Below are positions 1-13,684 of a DNA stretch of 39,668 bases, piece after piece. Position numbers and translations under genes: made by a program. Within the stretch, counting starts at the first letter, position 1, and every line of letters begins with the position of its first letter. The stretch comes from Hymenopellis radicata (lineage: Eukaryota; Basidiomycota; Agaricomycetes; Agaricales; Physalacriaceae): positions 1 through 39,668 of the forward strand of contig JADNRX010000473.1 in NCBI GenBank assembly GCA_015501595.1. Direction: 5' to 3'. A model generated the notes under the pieces. The model was not told where the DNA came from and searched no databases. It saw nothing but the letters and a program-made list of their open reading frames with translations.

Positions 1-40
1 ACAATAACGATGCAGGATCGTGATGCTCATTATGACTCAT

Positions 41-65
41 GGTGGACGTCGTTACGACGTCCACC
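41..65. repeat. small perfect inverted repeat
   Basis: An 11-bp arm (41-51) and its exact complement (55-65) are separated by three bases. It lies in a 430-bp stretch at the window edge in which I see no gene. It may be a chance palindrome or the end of an unseen repeat. Confidence 0.4.
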
Positions 66-429
66 CCGACTGGTGGTGTAGTCACCGGCACCTAGCCCAG
101 TGATCTATTCCAGTCGTTGACGCTCTCACTCGTGTATCAGACAACCACCAGAACGTCGCTGTAGCAACAACACAGCGTGGACGGGACACTAGCAAGTCGT
201 AATGAGCATTGGAATCTAAGGGTGACACCTCGAGGGCTCACGTTGTGCACCTCTCTTACACTCGGATAGAGTGTCTCCTCCCTCGCGATGGGTGCTCGTT
301 GGGGACTTCTTCTCACTGGCGGGGTGGTGGGGAAAGCGAGACGTCTGCTGGCATAGTTGAGATCCACTTGTCTTCCTCAGTACATTATTAGTATTCTTCG
401 TAGAGATCACAGTACCTTCAGAAGACTAG

Positions 430-2645
<2,216 letters not shown>

Positions 2646-3107
2646 AAGACTGAGTTTAGAACAAATCTAATGAAGCATAGCGACGACATGTCTAGGGCCA
2701 AAAAACCCAGAATTGTCTTCAAGTTGCTGCTTAACACAGCGGTCACTTCAAAAGATGGAAGGAAAGACAAGACAGCGTACCTCTATCGTTTACGAGGCTG
2801 TACGCAGCAGTGCGAGTCCAACAGTTTCGTCGCGTCCGAAGGGGATGCAGTCGAAAGTAGCAGAGACCAGGTTGGACGACTCGCAAGAGGACAAAACTGA
2901 GAGTCGGGGTGTTGGTGTCTGAGAACTAATGCAGGAATCCTACACGTCGAGGACCCGTCGCTGGTAGCCAGACGTTAGTTAATATGCACATAACATGTCG
3001 TCAACAGGACCTACACTCCATCGAATACTCTTGCACGAAATCTTGAAGAACAACTCCGCGCGGTATCCACATACAACCTTGACGACAATATCTGGCATTT
3101 CTTGATA
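2646..3107. other. no recognisable gene
   Basis: Short open frames here match no family I recognise and lack a convincing exon structure. A short stretch at about 2765-2795 resembles 4025-4055, beside the minisatellite. Confidence 0.4.
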
Positions 3108-3245
3108 CTGTACAATTTCGATCAATTCGTCAGTCACAGGTCACAACGGCGAAAAAACTCCTCACCAAAAATCGTCTAAAATCGAAAGAAAATTTTTGGC
3201 ACTTCGGATTTCAGAAAAAGTGACGAATTGATCGAAATTGTACAG
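3108..3245. mobile_element. 138-bp MITE with TA target duplication, copy A
   Basis: The element starts CTGTACAATTTCGATCAATT and ends with the inverted complement of the same sequence, giving a perfect terminal repeat of about 25 bp. TA flanks both sides (3106-3107 and 3246-3247). There is no coding capacity. The termini closely match those of the 233-bp element at 17815-18047. TA duplication and short terminal repeats are typical of Tc1/mariner-type MITEs; the superfamily is inferred. Confidence 0.85.
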
Positions 3246-3636
3246 TACTTGACATCTTGAATCTTGGCTTTATCAGAAAGTAGGTATAGGCAGAGAGGAG
3301 CAGACTGACTATGAGACAAGACAGATGACTGGGGAGGGTGTAAATGCAAGCCTACGTAAAGCCTTACTATCGCCGATATAGCCGTGTGTGGTGTGATGAG
3401 CAAAGGAGCTGAGATGATGGTGGTGGCAAGGTACCCACACCTGACGATCAACAAGGTAAGCGCCGGTCACGCTTTTAGATGTGTCGGGTCGGCGATGGCA
3501 AGGATGTCGGTAACGATGATGAGAACACCCCAGGACCGAGCAGAAAGGAGGCTTTACTAGAAGACGTCAAACCAGATATCAAACCACGCGAAACTAATAT
3601 TACTTACAAGGTCGTAGGGGTACCACTCAAAATGTC
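3246..3636. other. no recognisable gene
   Basis: Between the MITE and the minisatellite module I see only short frames without family resemblance or clear splice structure. Confidence 0.35.
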
Positions 3637-3733
3637 CTCGGCATTTGCCGGATGCCATTTATGGGCATCACCACCACACTCAACAGCACCGCGCACCTAG
3701 ACATCCCAAACAGCCATGCGACCACCAGAGGAC
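3637..3733. repeat. shared leader of the minisatellite module, copy 1
   Basis: This stretch, starting CCTCGGCATTTGCCGGATGC and continuing with GGCATCACCACCAC and GCGACCACC, recurs at 10321-10420, again directly before the same minisatellite family. The leader and array therefore look like parts of one dispersed repeat. No terminal duplication was found. Confidence 0.6.
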
Positions 3734-4024
3734 GCGACTCATCACATGCAAGGACGCACTCCGTCCACTTTCTAGGACGCGTCCCTCAATCTGAAAGTAC
3801 GCGCTCCTTCACAGCCCGAGTATGCGACTCATCACATGCAAGGACGCACTCCGTCCACTTTCTAGGATGCGTCCCTCAATCTGAAAGTACGCGCTCCTTC
3901 ACAGCCCGAGTACGCGACTCATCACATGCAAGGACGCACTCCGTCCACTTTCTAGGACGTGTCCCTCAATCTGAAAGTACGCGCTCCTTCACAGCCCGAG
4001 TACGCGACTCATCACATGCAAGGA
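3734..4024. repeat. 90-bp minisatellite, left array
   Basis: About 3.2 copies of a 90-bp unit; unit starts at 3734, 3824, 3914 and 4004. It contains GCGACTCATCACATGCAAGG and TGAAAGTACGCGCTCC. Copies are nearly identical. The same unit recurs at 6886-7195, so the array brackets the myosin-tail fragment. A frame runs through only because 90 is divisible by three; I do not regard it as coding. Confidence 0.9.
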
Positions 4025-4094
4025 CAGGCAAGATGGCGTACCTCTATCATTTACAAAAATTAGTCGGTAACAATAAATAACTGACAAAGGACCA

Positions 4095-6884
4095 ACCAAT
4101 GCTTTCCTAGACTCTTCCAAGCGCGAATAGTTCTGCCTCTCTTGATCCATGGTTCTCTGGAACTTGGACCACATCGCCTGTACACCACCAATTTGCGCAT
4201 TTTCGGCGGCATGGCGCGCGTCGGCCTCTTCTTGAAGCAGTTCAGGTCCCTGTGTCGAGACTGGGCCTTGCGAGGCGACACGTTCGCCATGACGTGAACA
4301 TCATTCGAAGAAGTAGATGGGAAGTGCTTGCTACGGAGGGACATCTCTCGCTCCAAGTCGTCGTCAACAAGCTTGAGTTCTGCCAGGAGGCGGGACTGGA
4401 AAGACGCATCCATAGGACCGCTGTTCATAACAAACTTCCGAAGTTCGTCATGATGCCGATCAACATGTTCCCGTATTTTGGCCGCAAGGGCTTTGGACGA
4501 ATCCGCTTCATTGAGCTGTTCTTCCAGCTGTGCGATGCGGGACTCGTACTGGTGCTGTACTTTGGCCATTGAAGTAGGCGCCACAGTTTCATGCGCCAAC
4601 TTCTCGAGTTCGGTTTCCAGGTTCTCCTTTGAGCGCTGCACCAGCGTAAGCTCTTGACCCCACTCTTTCGCTTGTCGTTGTGCATTTTGGAAGTCGATCT
4701 GAGCCCTTCTAGTCTCGGCTTCGGCGACGTCCTTCGCATGTCGGGCCTTCTCAACTTCAGCTAAAGCCTTCATAGTTTTCTCTTCCTCTGCACGGATGGC
4801 CCTATCGCGAGTCCTGGACCCAACTTCGGTGTCACGCATTAGATCCTCGATATCCCTCGTAAGACCAGATTTTGCTTTCTCCAGAGACCGAATGTAAGTC
4901 GTCTGCTTCTGGAGCTCTGACTGAGCGTCAGCCAATTGACGGTCGGTCACTCGCTTCGCCTCCTCTAGCACATGGACGTGCTCGATGATCGTCTTGTCTT
5001 GGCGACTCTCCAACTGCTTCACATCCCACTCGCGGTCTTTGAGCTCTTTCATCGCCTTGTTGAAGTCCTTGTCGAGTTTAGCCGCACGCTCCTTCGCCAT
5101 GGTCAGTTCGGACTTCTGACTCGAGACCATCTGTTCCAGCTTTACCCTCCGTGAAGTCTCCGCCTCACGCTGCTTCTTGTCGATCTCGAATTGTGCTGTC
5201 TTTTCGCGTTCCATCTCGAGTATGAGATCCTCCATCTTGTGGTACTTCGTTTGCGAAGCAGCAAGTTGACGTTCCAAACACTACCGACGAGTAATCAGAA
5301 CAAGATCAATCAGAGGAAACAAATAGACATACCTCTTTGGCTTTCCGGGCTTCCGCAAGCTGATCTTCATGTTCGTGCTGTTTAGTACGAACGGACTGCA
5401 ACTCCGACTCCAGTGAACGCTTCGCCCTCTCTAAATCGGAGACCGTGACACGAAGGGCTGTCAGTTGCGTTGAAGCTTCTTGCTCCCGGAGCGTCAGGGA
5501 CTTCTGAGATCCCTGCAATGAGGCGAGCTCGCAAGTGGTAGTGCTGAGCTCAAGCTTCAGCTTGCCCTGGTTTTCGAGGGCCACTCTGCGAGCGTCAGCG
5601 AGTTCCTGCTGAAGGAGAGCGCTTTGACTTCGCAAATCGGAAAGTTCAAGCTCTTTACTCTTGTCGGCCTCATGTCTCCGCGCCTCTTCGCTTCATTTGG
5701 CCTCCATCGACCTCCGGAGCTCGTCGAGTTCCTCTTGAAGCTTAGCGCGCGCAGCAGTTGAACGTTGTCCATTTTCCTGCTCAGCCTCGAGCTCTGCAGC
5801 GAGCGTATCGATATCACCTCGGAGTGCGCCAATCTCTTGGCTAGCTTCGGCATGAAGGCGTTTACCAGAAGCAATCTGCTCAGCGAGGTGCGCGATACGT
5901 TCGTCCTTCTTCTCGATCATGTTAGAGTCGTCGTGGGTCGTGCGCGCCAGCTCCGCGAGCTGCTCCTTCGCCTGACGCGCCTGGGTCTCTAGCGCCGTAG
6001 TTTGACATTGAAGAAGTTCCCTACATGACATGTCAGTTCGTTCAAAGATAAGATTAAACATCCATACTTCGTCTTGAGTTCAATATCAAGTTTCCCTTGC
6101 AACTCCTTGACCATCACTTCGTTACGGTCATGAGCCCTGGCAAGATCCTGCTCCCTTAGAGCCTTCAGGTCCTCCGTGGCCTTCTCTAATGCCAAGATCT
6201 CACGCCGCAGATTGTCGATCTCTTCCTGGGCAGCCGCCAAAAGTTGCCCAGACAACTCAGACTCTTTGCCGACCCACAGCTTCTGTTCACTCTCAAGGCA
6301 GACAAGGTGATCAGCGGCTTGATAAAACATCTGTCGGAGATCCGCATTCTTTTCCTCCTGCTCCTTCTGTAGCTTCATGGCGCGTGTCAACTGGGAGTCA
6401 AGTAGTTCGGCGTCTGCCTGAAGATCAGTCAGCTCTTCTTCTAGCTCCGCTTCGCGTTTTACGGTGCGTTGGAGGAGAGCGTCTTTGTCGAGAGCAAGGG
6501 CCGGCTCCGCAGCCAGTTCTTCATCGACCTTCCGCTTCTCCGCCTCGAGAGACATCTTGAGATTCTCGAGATTCTGCTTCTCGATTTTCTCTCTTTCCGA
6601 TCGCTCCCTGATCAAAGCAAGCTCCATCTCTTTCTGGCGAAGCTCGTCGTCGTTTCTTGCGGCAGCAAGCAGAGGTCGAATCTGTTAAACGTCAATTCTG
6701 TGATAGCCAACGAAACATAAACCAAACCTTAGGGTAGAGTTTCCACCACGCCCAGTCGCGGAGCTCGCCGTAGATACGAGCATTCCGTTGAATCGTTCGT
6801 GCAGCAATAGCACGATTGAGAACCTTCTTGATCTGTCGGCGCGCGGTCCACTTCCGGGCTACAGCTTGTAACCTAGAAACTGAA
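4095..6884 (-). pseudogene. motorless type II myosin heavy-chain tail
   Basis: The fragment begins at the IQ neck (RLQAVARKWTARRQ, then AARTIQRNARIYGELRDW and WWKLYPK) and continues as a long heptad coiled coil, for example EKRKVDEELAAEPALALDKD, ARQAKEQLAELARTTHDDSN and WDVKQLESRQDKTIIEHVHV. This is the neck and rod of a fungal class II myosin, which forms bipolar filaments at the cytokinetic ring. Exons are 6884-6728, 6681-6068, 6020-5333 and 5280 onward, with introns of 46, 47 and 52 nt, so it is a genomic and not a retroposed copy. The ATPase motor (normally about 750 residues upstream) is absent; the sequence changes into minisatellite exactly at a possible acceptor. There is an in-frame TGA at 5693-5695. 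Near 4225 a deletion with a frame change joins distant rod segments, and homology ends near 4095 after ERQNYSRLEESRKAL. Certainly non-functional as a motor. Confidence 0.9.
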
Positions 6885-6885
6885 A

Positions 6886-7195
6886 GTACGCGCTCCTTCA
6901 CAGCCCGATGACGCGACTCATCACATGCAAGGACGCACTCCGTCCACTTTCTAGGACGCGTTCCTCAATCTGAAAGTACGCGCTCCCTCCCAGCCCGAGG
7001 ACGCGACTCATCACATGCAAGGACGCACTCCGTCCACTTTCTAGGACGCGTTCCTCAATCTGAAAGTACGCGCTCCCTCCCAGCCCGAGGACGCGACTCA
7101 TCACATGCAAGGACGTACTCCGTCCACTTTCTAGGACGCGTCCCTCAATCTGAAAGTACGTGCTCCTTCACAGCCCGAGTACGCGACTCATCACG
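6886..7195. repeat. 90-bp minisatellite, right array
   Basis: About 3.4 copies of the same unit as 3734-4024, with unit starts at 6913, 7003, 7093 and 7183, in the same orientation. It abuts the first myosin codon region at 6884, so the myosin fragment sits between two arrays of one repeat. Confidence 0.9.
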
Positions 7196-7703
7196 AGGAT
7201 GTCTTAGACCATTGTCTGAGTCAGTAATCAATACTGGTTGACAGCAAATGTACACCCACTTGAAAGCGAGATGCCTAGGGATCCCGTCTCGAGACGCGCT
7301 CGGTGAGGTGTCGATGGCTTGACGGCGACGAAGTGTCTAGAGACAAGTTGTCAACATCGTGGCCAACATTGGTCAAGGTCGAAGGATCACCATACCTTCA
7401 TCCACTTCGCGCCAGTCATTGACGGTAGGAAGACACCTACCCGACGGACAGCCATCCCGATGACGGCGGCCACACGACGCCGAAGAGACGACCGACGGGG
7501 TAGACATCGGAGGTTGAGTGCGAGTGGTGAGCATGAAGCGGATGACAAACCAGGTGGAGGAGGCCCAAAAGGAAGCAAACCAATGTGTAAATAGTACATC
7601 GATTCAACTCTGCAGGTCACTGGTATACACATTACGATCTGTTTCATTTCGAAAGGCGTCTCTATCCCCAAAGGCAGCGCTACCGCGTTCTTTGCTGCCG
7701 CAC
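7196..7703. other. intergenic, no gene seen
   Basis: This stretch lies between the minisatellite and the 3' end of the F-box gene at 7704. It presumably holds that gene's 3' untranslated region. Short frames show no family resemblance. Confidence 0.4.
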
Positions 7704-10237
7704 TCAAGTGGTGCGATGGAAGATCAACTGCAACTTGTCATTTGACAGCCCGTCAGCAGGAAGCGTCACCCTCGGTGTGTCGGCTGGAGATGGCACCGGA
7801 TCCATCACCTCAATCCAGTGCCCATCTAACAGCTCCGCATCCCTCATGCTGCGACTATAATGGTTTTCAATACGGCCAGTGAGACCATGTCTGCATCCCA
7901 AGTCAGTATTATGTAACGCAATACTGTCGAAACGACTGACCTGCGCAAATGGTCCATCCGAGCTCGCGGGTGTGACCTGGTAACCCCCACGCCACACTCA
8001 TTGCAAACGAAGGCGCGTCCTCCAAAACAAGGAGAAGTGATTTCTTGCTTAAACGAGGATTGCTCCTCCGTTTTGGCGCGGGCAATCAGTTCGGCCTCGC
8101 TAACACGCTGCACGTTTCCGCACTTGTGGTTCTAAATGGGCGTAAGCAAAATTGGATGGTGTGAACAAAAATGCTAACCATGGCCGCCCTCCAGCGCATG
8201 AGATAGGCAACCTTGCCTCCCTGAGATTGCCACTGCATGGTCTCGCATGTTTCACATCGAAAGAAGGCATCCGTAGTAGCATCCATGTCCTGAGAAGTGG
8301 CAGTCGTCGGATCGAGCTCACATAAGCGGATGATCTCTTCACAGCCCGTACGGATATCGTCATGGACTGGCTTAATCCTGGTATCATCCCAAGACGTGGC
8401 GGGGCTACCATCGATGTCTGAACTAACAGCAAAACACGAATGGGAGGCAAAGTAGGGATAATGCAAGACGGGATCACGAGAGCACTTGTCACATGTGAAT
8501 GCGTTAACTGCCAACGCTAGATCGACATCTCGACCAAGTGCAGAGAGTTTTGACTTGAGGTCATACTCTTGCTGGTGGCGCCACGATGTGCAGATATCGG
8601 GAAGAGTGGTTAGTGCCTCAGCGAAGTCATCCTCAGCGAGATCCTGGTTGTAGGGAGTGTTCTTGATGATGTCTAGGAAGGGCTGAAGATTGGGAATGAG
8701 CGAGGGTTTCGGCATGACGGGAATTTCAGGCATGCTTGAAAGGATGGGTTCACAGAGGCATCTCACGAGGCTGATACGCCTAGTGACTGCGGTGCGTATT
8801 TTATTCGCAAGTAGCCCATCGCGAATGTTTGTCATCAGCGCGGTGAGAGTAGGCTCCATATTGTCCCAGCCTTGTAAATCATGGGTAAGCCCGTGCGTGA
8901 AGAGATCGGCGACCGGACGTACTTCGCTCCGTTAACGCCTTTGCTTCAAGAACGAGTTTGTGCGAGCAAACCATGTATAGGGCGTCTGGGTCTTTCAATT
9001 CTTCGGTCCACCCATCAGCTCTCAGACGTTCGAGGATACTGAACAACTTAAGTTCTGGGAAAGCGTGATTATTTGAGATTCGATACCTCGATTTTCTGCG
9101 GTCGCGCAGGGCGGCCAGCTCCGTCCTTCGGTCGTGCTTCTTAGTGATCAACCATCTGCCGTATGACAAACACGTCTGTTAATTAATGAACTACAATCAG
9201 CATTGGGATAGCATACGTTAACGAACAACTCACCCTAGCAAGAGCCCTGGACTCCTCCCTTTTTTGCACAAACCACGCTCGAAGGTCTGAAGCCTTGACG
9301 GATTCTTCTGCCAGGCGCTCATACGTCGCCAGATGATAGTAGTATATGAGCCCCAGTTCCGAACGTGTGGACAATATGTATTTTGGCGTAATTGCCACAA
9401 GCTCTTGACATAGGGTTGGCAGCTCGGCGACAGGTCCCAGATTTGCCGTCAGGCTACAGACATAGATTAGCCACAAATCAAGTAAATCAGTGTACGCAAG
9501 CTCACATTTCGGTCCATGGTGTCATGCTACAGACATAGATTAGCCACAAACCAAGTAAATGAGTGTACGCAAGCTCACATTCTGTTCGATTGTAAGCAGT
9601 TTGTGCAGAGTCTAAGGCGCGCCTCCCATTGTACATTTTGCGTGGAATTCCCGCATTCCTGCAGAGTTATTTGACAGCTAGTACGTTACCGCATAGACGG
9701 ATGGACCTACGTGACAGTGCCTGTCGAACAACAGATTGATATACTGAGGATCATTCAGGTCATCGGGCCTCGGCGGTAATCCTTCTGTAGCTAATCTCGC
9801 CCATTCCCAAATAAAAGCCGAAGACTTGCTCATGACGAGCTGCCGAAGATTCTTTGTAGTACGACTGATTCGTAACAGATCGAGGGGGTCCAAATACGAC
9901 AATATCTATAAGTTGCATCATACAAAGAAGATACTAGCGAAATCTGCGCACGTACCTCGAACCACACATCCAGCGGCATATCGGTCATCTTTTGCAATAT
10001 CCCCCGTTTCCCTCTGATGCGTTTCCCTCTGACGCGTCTCCACTGGCTTGGCGCATATTGCCGCACAGAACCGGATGCCTTTCCTCTAGCACGCTTCTCC
10101 TTTCTCTCGTCCGTCGTCTCTCTCCCGCCACTGTCGTTGTCGTCATCGGCTTCTGTCGGAGTTGCTATCCGGCGGCGCTTTGCGCCTGACTGGGTAACAG
10201 GGACTACTGCCGGTACGCCTTCGGTCAGAGGAGGCAT
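7704..10237 (-). CDS. F-box protein with two zinc-binding clusters
   Basis: F-box proteins recruit substrates to SCF ubiquitin ligases. Nine exons: 10237-9956, 9905-9711, 9658-9579, 9526-9506, 9453-9234, 9175-8923, 8870-8179, 8131-7941 and 7890-7704. They sum to 2,121 nt, a full 706-residue frame, with GT-AG introns of 47-58 nt. A basic, disordered N terminus with GAKRRR and RGKRIRGKRG precedes the F-box (MTDMPLDVWFE, then YLDPLDLLRISRTTKNLRQL). A treble-clef-like cluster follows: FDRHCHECG and LCTNC. The C-terminal half has more Cys pairs (FTCDKC, FRCETCETM) and a C2H2-like FVCNECG and MDHLRRHG. The start is the first ATG; the frame continues upstream without one. This architecture is common in agaricomycete F-box families. 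Exon 4 is only 21 nt and lies between two copies of one intron. No disabling change was seen, so the gene may be active. Its substrate is unknown. Confidence 0.85.
9454..9578 (-). repeat. tandemly duplicated intron enclosing a 21-nt exon
   Basis: Introns 9527-9578 and 9454-9505 are both 52 nt and differ at only two positions. The repeat period is 73 bp. The segment between them (9526-9506) reads in frame as MTPWTE within the F-box protein. Both introns keep GTGAGC donors and TGTCTGTAG acceptors. Skipping the mini-exon also preserves frame. Confidence 0.9.
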
Positions 10238-10320
10238 ACGATTGTGGCGGTGATAACCAGACAACTTTTTTCACCTGTAGTAGTAGTAAGTTACTTACCA
10301 AGCTAGCACGGAAGCTGTAT

Positions 10321-10780
10321 AACCTCGGCCTTTGCCGGATGCCGTTTATAGGCATCACCACCACATGCCACAGCCCCGCGGCGGTACACGTCGCCGACAG
10401 CAATGCGACCACCCTGGGCACGAGGCCTTGCACCCAGTGTGTTCCAGCACTGCAGATGTCTCCCCCCGCTGTCAGGCAGTCAGAGGATGCCCCTCATCAC
10501 ATGCACTGACGCAATCCGTCACTTTCTAGAATGCGTGCCCTCAATCTGAAAGTACGCGGTCCCTCACAGTCAGAGGGCGTGACTCATCACAGGCACTGAA
10601 CGCGCCCCCACAATCTGAAAGTACGCACCCCCTACCCGTCAGAGGACGCGCCTCATCACATGCACGAACGAACTCTCTCACTTTCTAGCACGCGTCCCTT
10701 CAATCTCAAAGTACGCGCTCTATCGTGGCAGTCAGAGGACGCGCCTCATCACATGCACCGACGTACTCCCGTCTCCCCCA
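10321..10780. repeat. degenerate copy of the leader plus minisatellite module
   Basis: It begins CCTCGGCCTTTGCCGGATGC, like 3637, and continues into three or four diverged units containing CATCACATGCAC, CACTTTCTAG and CAATCTGAAAGTACGC. Units are shorter and more variable than the 90-bp arrays. No gene fragment lies between its units. The stretch from 10781 to 11006 has no visible gene. Confidence 0.7.
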
Positions 10781-11006
10781 CACACCCTAGCGAACAGTGG
10801 CCCAATGTTCACCCCAAGTTTAGCTGGAAATCAATGTTAGTATACCCTCCATAATATATACTTGGAAACATACCTTCTTTGTTTCGTTCAACTTCATGAT
10901 GATGTTCACGCTTTTTGGTCTTGGATGCCCACCAAGTTCTGCTATGGAGTGCTCTTAAGCCAGCATCCTGCGCGCGCATTCAACCGTAATCAATATTTTT
11001 CTCCGT

Positions 11007-12442
11007 CTAACAGGACGACGCTAACTGGATATCGGAGCACTCGGGAGCATTCTCCGCCAGAGCCCGCCTCCCAGTACCATCCCAGCTCATCTCTAACTCT
11101 TCATCCATCTCGTCGAACTCGATAAATAATGTCGCCGGCACCGGACTCAACAGCTTATCCGTTAATCGACCCAGGATTGCTCGAAGACTCTCCCGTCGCA
11201 CGCGTGCACAATGCCTATTCGTCCCCACGAAGACTCCCATCCACACCAAGTGTACTGTCGCCCTGCTCGCTCCCGTCAAGTGCTTCACACCCATTATTAC
11301 GGTCTCCTGTCTCCTCGGCCCAAAGCCTCCCCCATGCAAGTGAAAGTCCCAGAGCGCCATCTCCACCACAAAAACCTTGAGGTTCACCACTTCCAGTCCG
11401 GAGATATCCTTTAAAGCCCACAACAGGCCCGCTAGGTCATTTGCTGCCCACAGCTGACAAGCAATGTCTACCTGAGTCAGAGCTATGTGGTGCTCCAGTC
11501 TGACCCTTTCGCCCCATGGCCCGCGACTCCAGTCCTGAGGAAACAAATCTGAAGCTCGTCAGTCAGAGCACAATCCTCCGATTTACCGTCACTTACTCGT
11601 CAGATTTAATTTAAACACTTTCATACCATCGACACCCATCAAAACATATGCCACACGTCCCATGACATTGTCTGCGTGCTCATCCGCCACAACCTCCACC
11701 ACCCTCGCCTTAACCACCTTCACCCCCTCCAGATTCAACTTTGGGCGCCGCAATTCACCTTCCGGATCCACGCCCGCGAACGCTTGCGACCAGTCGCGTT
11801 CCCTGACTTCCATCGACAAACATTCGACTTCCAGTGGCGTCGTTACACCGTCCTTCAAGAGCAACTCACAACCCGGCATTAGCGTCAACTGACGCATGCT
11901 TGGTGCGAAAGCACGGACCCGGTCCAAATCCCGAGCCTCCCCAACCCAGTTCGACAAACGGACTTCCTGCAAGGACTCCCAATGGCCAACACCCCCAATT
12001 GCTTCAGATCAATGGCGCGCAAGGTGACCTCTGTCACTCCAGGACACCTTGTCTGGACCTCGCGCAGGAGATCCAGCACATTGTCTCCGTGGAAGCCAAA
12101 ATGACGAACGCTCGTTCGAATGTCTTTGCACTCCAGCATTTCTTTCACCTTCCACCACGGCGTTGGGCGGTGGATGAACCAGTTGCCGTCGTATAGCCTC
12201 TCGCAGTCTGCCGCTCTTGATACAAAGATCGTGTGGAAGAAAAATTTTTGAGGCTCTCGCTTCCAAGATCGGTGAACCTTGCGAAATGATTTCGCATCAA
12301 GCCAGACGTCGTCATAGTAGCTTCCGGATCGCAGGTGCCCGGGAGGCAAGGCCAGAGCTAGTCCAACAAATAGATCCACGATATCTTGCGGTATGGATGG
12401 CCTCGCGCCGCAATCAGTCTTACAATCCACCTTCGCAATCAT
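11007..12442 (-). pseudogene. F-box-like/LRR-like family member, frameshifted
   Basis: The N terminus resembles an F-box (SIPQDIVDLFVGLALAL, then LDAKSFRKVHRSWKREPQKF). A leucine-rich body follows (VRHFGFHGDNVLDLL, TEVTLRAIDLKQLG, LQEVRLSNWVGEARDLD, MRQLTLMPGCELL). The same order of motifs occurs in the gene at 16022-20191, so they are paralogues. A 48-nt intron (11549-11596) joins the frame ending LNLT to LFPQDWSRGPWGERV, at the same position and phase as in the paralogue. Near 11985-11995 the frame changes between LKQLG and the LQEV block, where the paralogue reads on; an intron does not explain it. The likely start is the ATG at 12442. Either a pseudogene or an assembly error at a G run. 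Confidence 0.65.
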
Positions 12443-12464
12443 AGCCCATACCTTGCCGATACCA

Positions 12465-13684
12465 CTAGCTCCCCATCGTCGTTGCCATCCGCAGGCTGTG
12501 CATCCATGGCGTCGCAGTAGGAAAGAAACACACATTTCCTTCCGTTCTCGTCAACTATATGCCGAACCGCGACACCGCGTCTCATCACGATTTGGAGTGC
12601 GCACCCTATACTCGTAATGACGCGTCCAACCCATCGTGTTGCACGCGTCTTCTTCATCGGCAGCTTTCATATTAGCGCAGCACCCAAGCTCATCTCGCGC
12701 CTCTTTCGCGCGCGCCAGCCCATTATAGTCACATATTTCCACTTTATACATTCTATCCATTCTAAGAGTCAGTTGGTACTGCCAGTACCAATCTCGGTCC
12801 TCCATGAGGGCTCGGTACGTGTATCCCTTCACCCGCCTTTGGTCTTGCGAAATTGCCGTCGCGCCCACCCCTCCATCGACTACAGAATGTGTCAGCGCGG
12901 CCTCCGTCCCCGCGTTACTATCGACGCACCTAGCACGCTTCCAACGTAAACCAGCGTTCCATCCTGGATATCCTTTGCGCAGCTATAAGTCAAATGATGC
13001 TTCATCCCCGTCGCCACCTGGGTTACCCCAGATATCAGTAGACCCCAGTAAATGTCTTCCTTGTCCAAGATGCCACCCGTCCCTCGTAGCTGCATTAACA
13101 CCTCCACATCTTCGTCCATCTGCGTCATCCGGTCCGTATTGCTCTTGTCGTCGAACACCGGCAGAGTTCTAGCCACCTCGTTGTATAATTCCTTCAATAC
13201 CTGTGTCGTCCATGCAGTCCCAAATGCATGCATCGAGACCCCCACCATACGGTACCAAAGCTTCAACGTTTCCTATAGTCACAGACGATCGGCGTAGTGT
13301 CCTCTTCTGCCAATCATACGTACCTCTTTCGTGTATTGCAACGCGCGCCATTCCGGGTCGCATAAAGCTGTCTCTCTCATACAGCTACTCTCGATCCACG
13401 CCTCCACGTATTTCCCGCTGCATGTTATGCCCTGCACCATCTTAGTCCTATATTAGTGTCTGGGCGCACGTTAGTCTAAATGTACTTACCTCTCTCAAGA
13501 CATCCTCCCTTATCACCAGCGCCTCCTCCAATAGAACCTCCTCCAGCACTAACCGGCTCAGTCTTTCCCCATCGCCCTCCGCGCCATCTCGCAGAGCGCT
13601 GGAAGCTGGAGCAATCATGTTCGCCGCAGACTCGTGCATGGCCGCCGCGCCGTGTTCCGTCCATCCGAACCTCAGCCAAAACAT
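12465..13684 (-). CDS. uncharacterised multi-exon protein
   Basis: I do not recognise the family. Exons 13684-13490, 13431-13324, 13272-12930 and 12879-12605 are joined by GT-AG introns of 58, 51 and 50 nt and keep one frame for 307 codons. A last intron (12604-12555) and exon to 12465 give about 336 residues. The N-terminal part is rich in Glu and Leu (LSRLVLEEVLLEEALVIRED). The middle has GKYVEAWIESSCMRE, FGTAWTTQVLKELYNEVART and an acidic DDKSNTDRMTQMDEDVEVL. No membrane segment is evident. The terminal exon is uncertain: another frame (KCVFLSYCDAMD) runs to 12439, overlapping the ATG of the next gene. It lies head to tail between two other minus-strand genes. Confidence 0.6.

Noticed and set aside
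3652..4080. 142-residue plus-strand frame with a repeated SSHARTHSVHFLG motif
   Set aside because: It is open only because the 90-bp minisatellite is divisible by three. The repeat also occurs outside any frame, and the composition is unlike neighbouring genes.
8880..8940. Apparent frameshift in the F-box gene at 7704-10237
   Set aside because: A canonical 52-nt intron (8871-8922, donor GTACGT) restores the frame exactly, and the total coding length is divisible by three.
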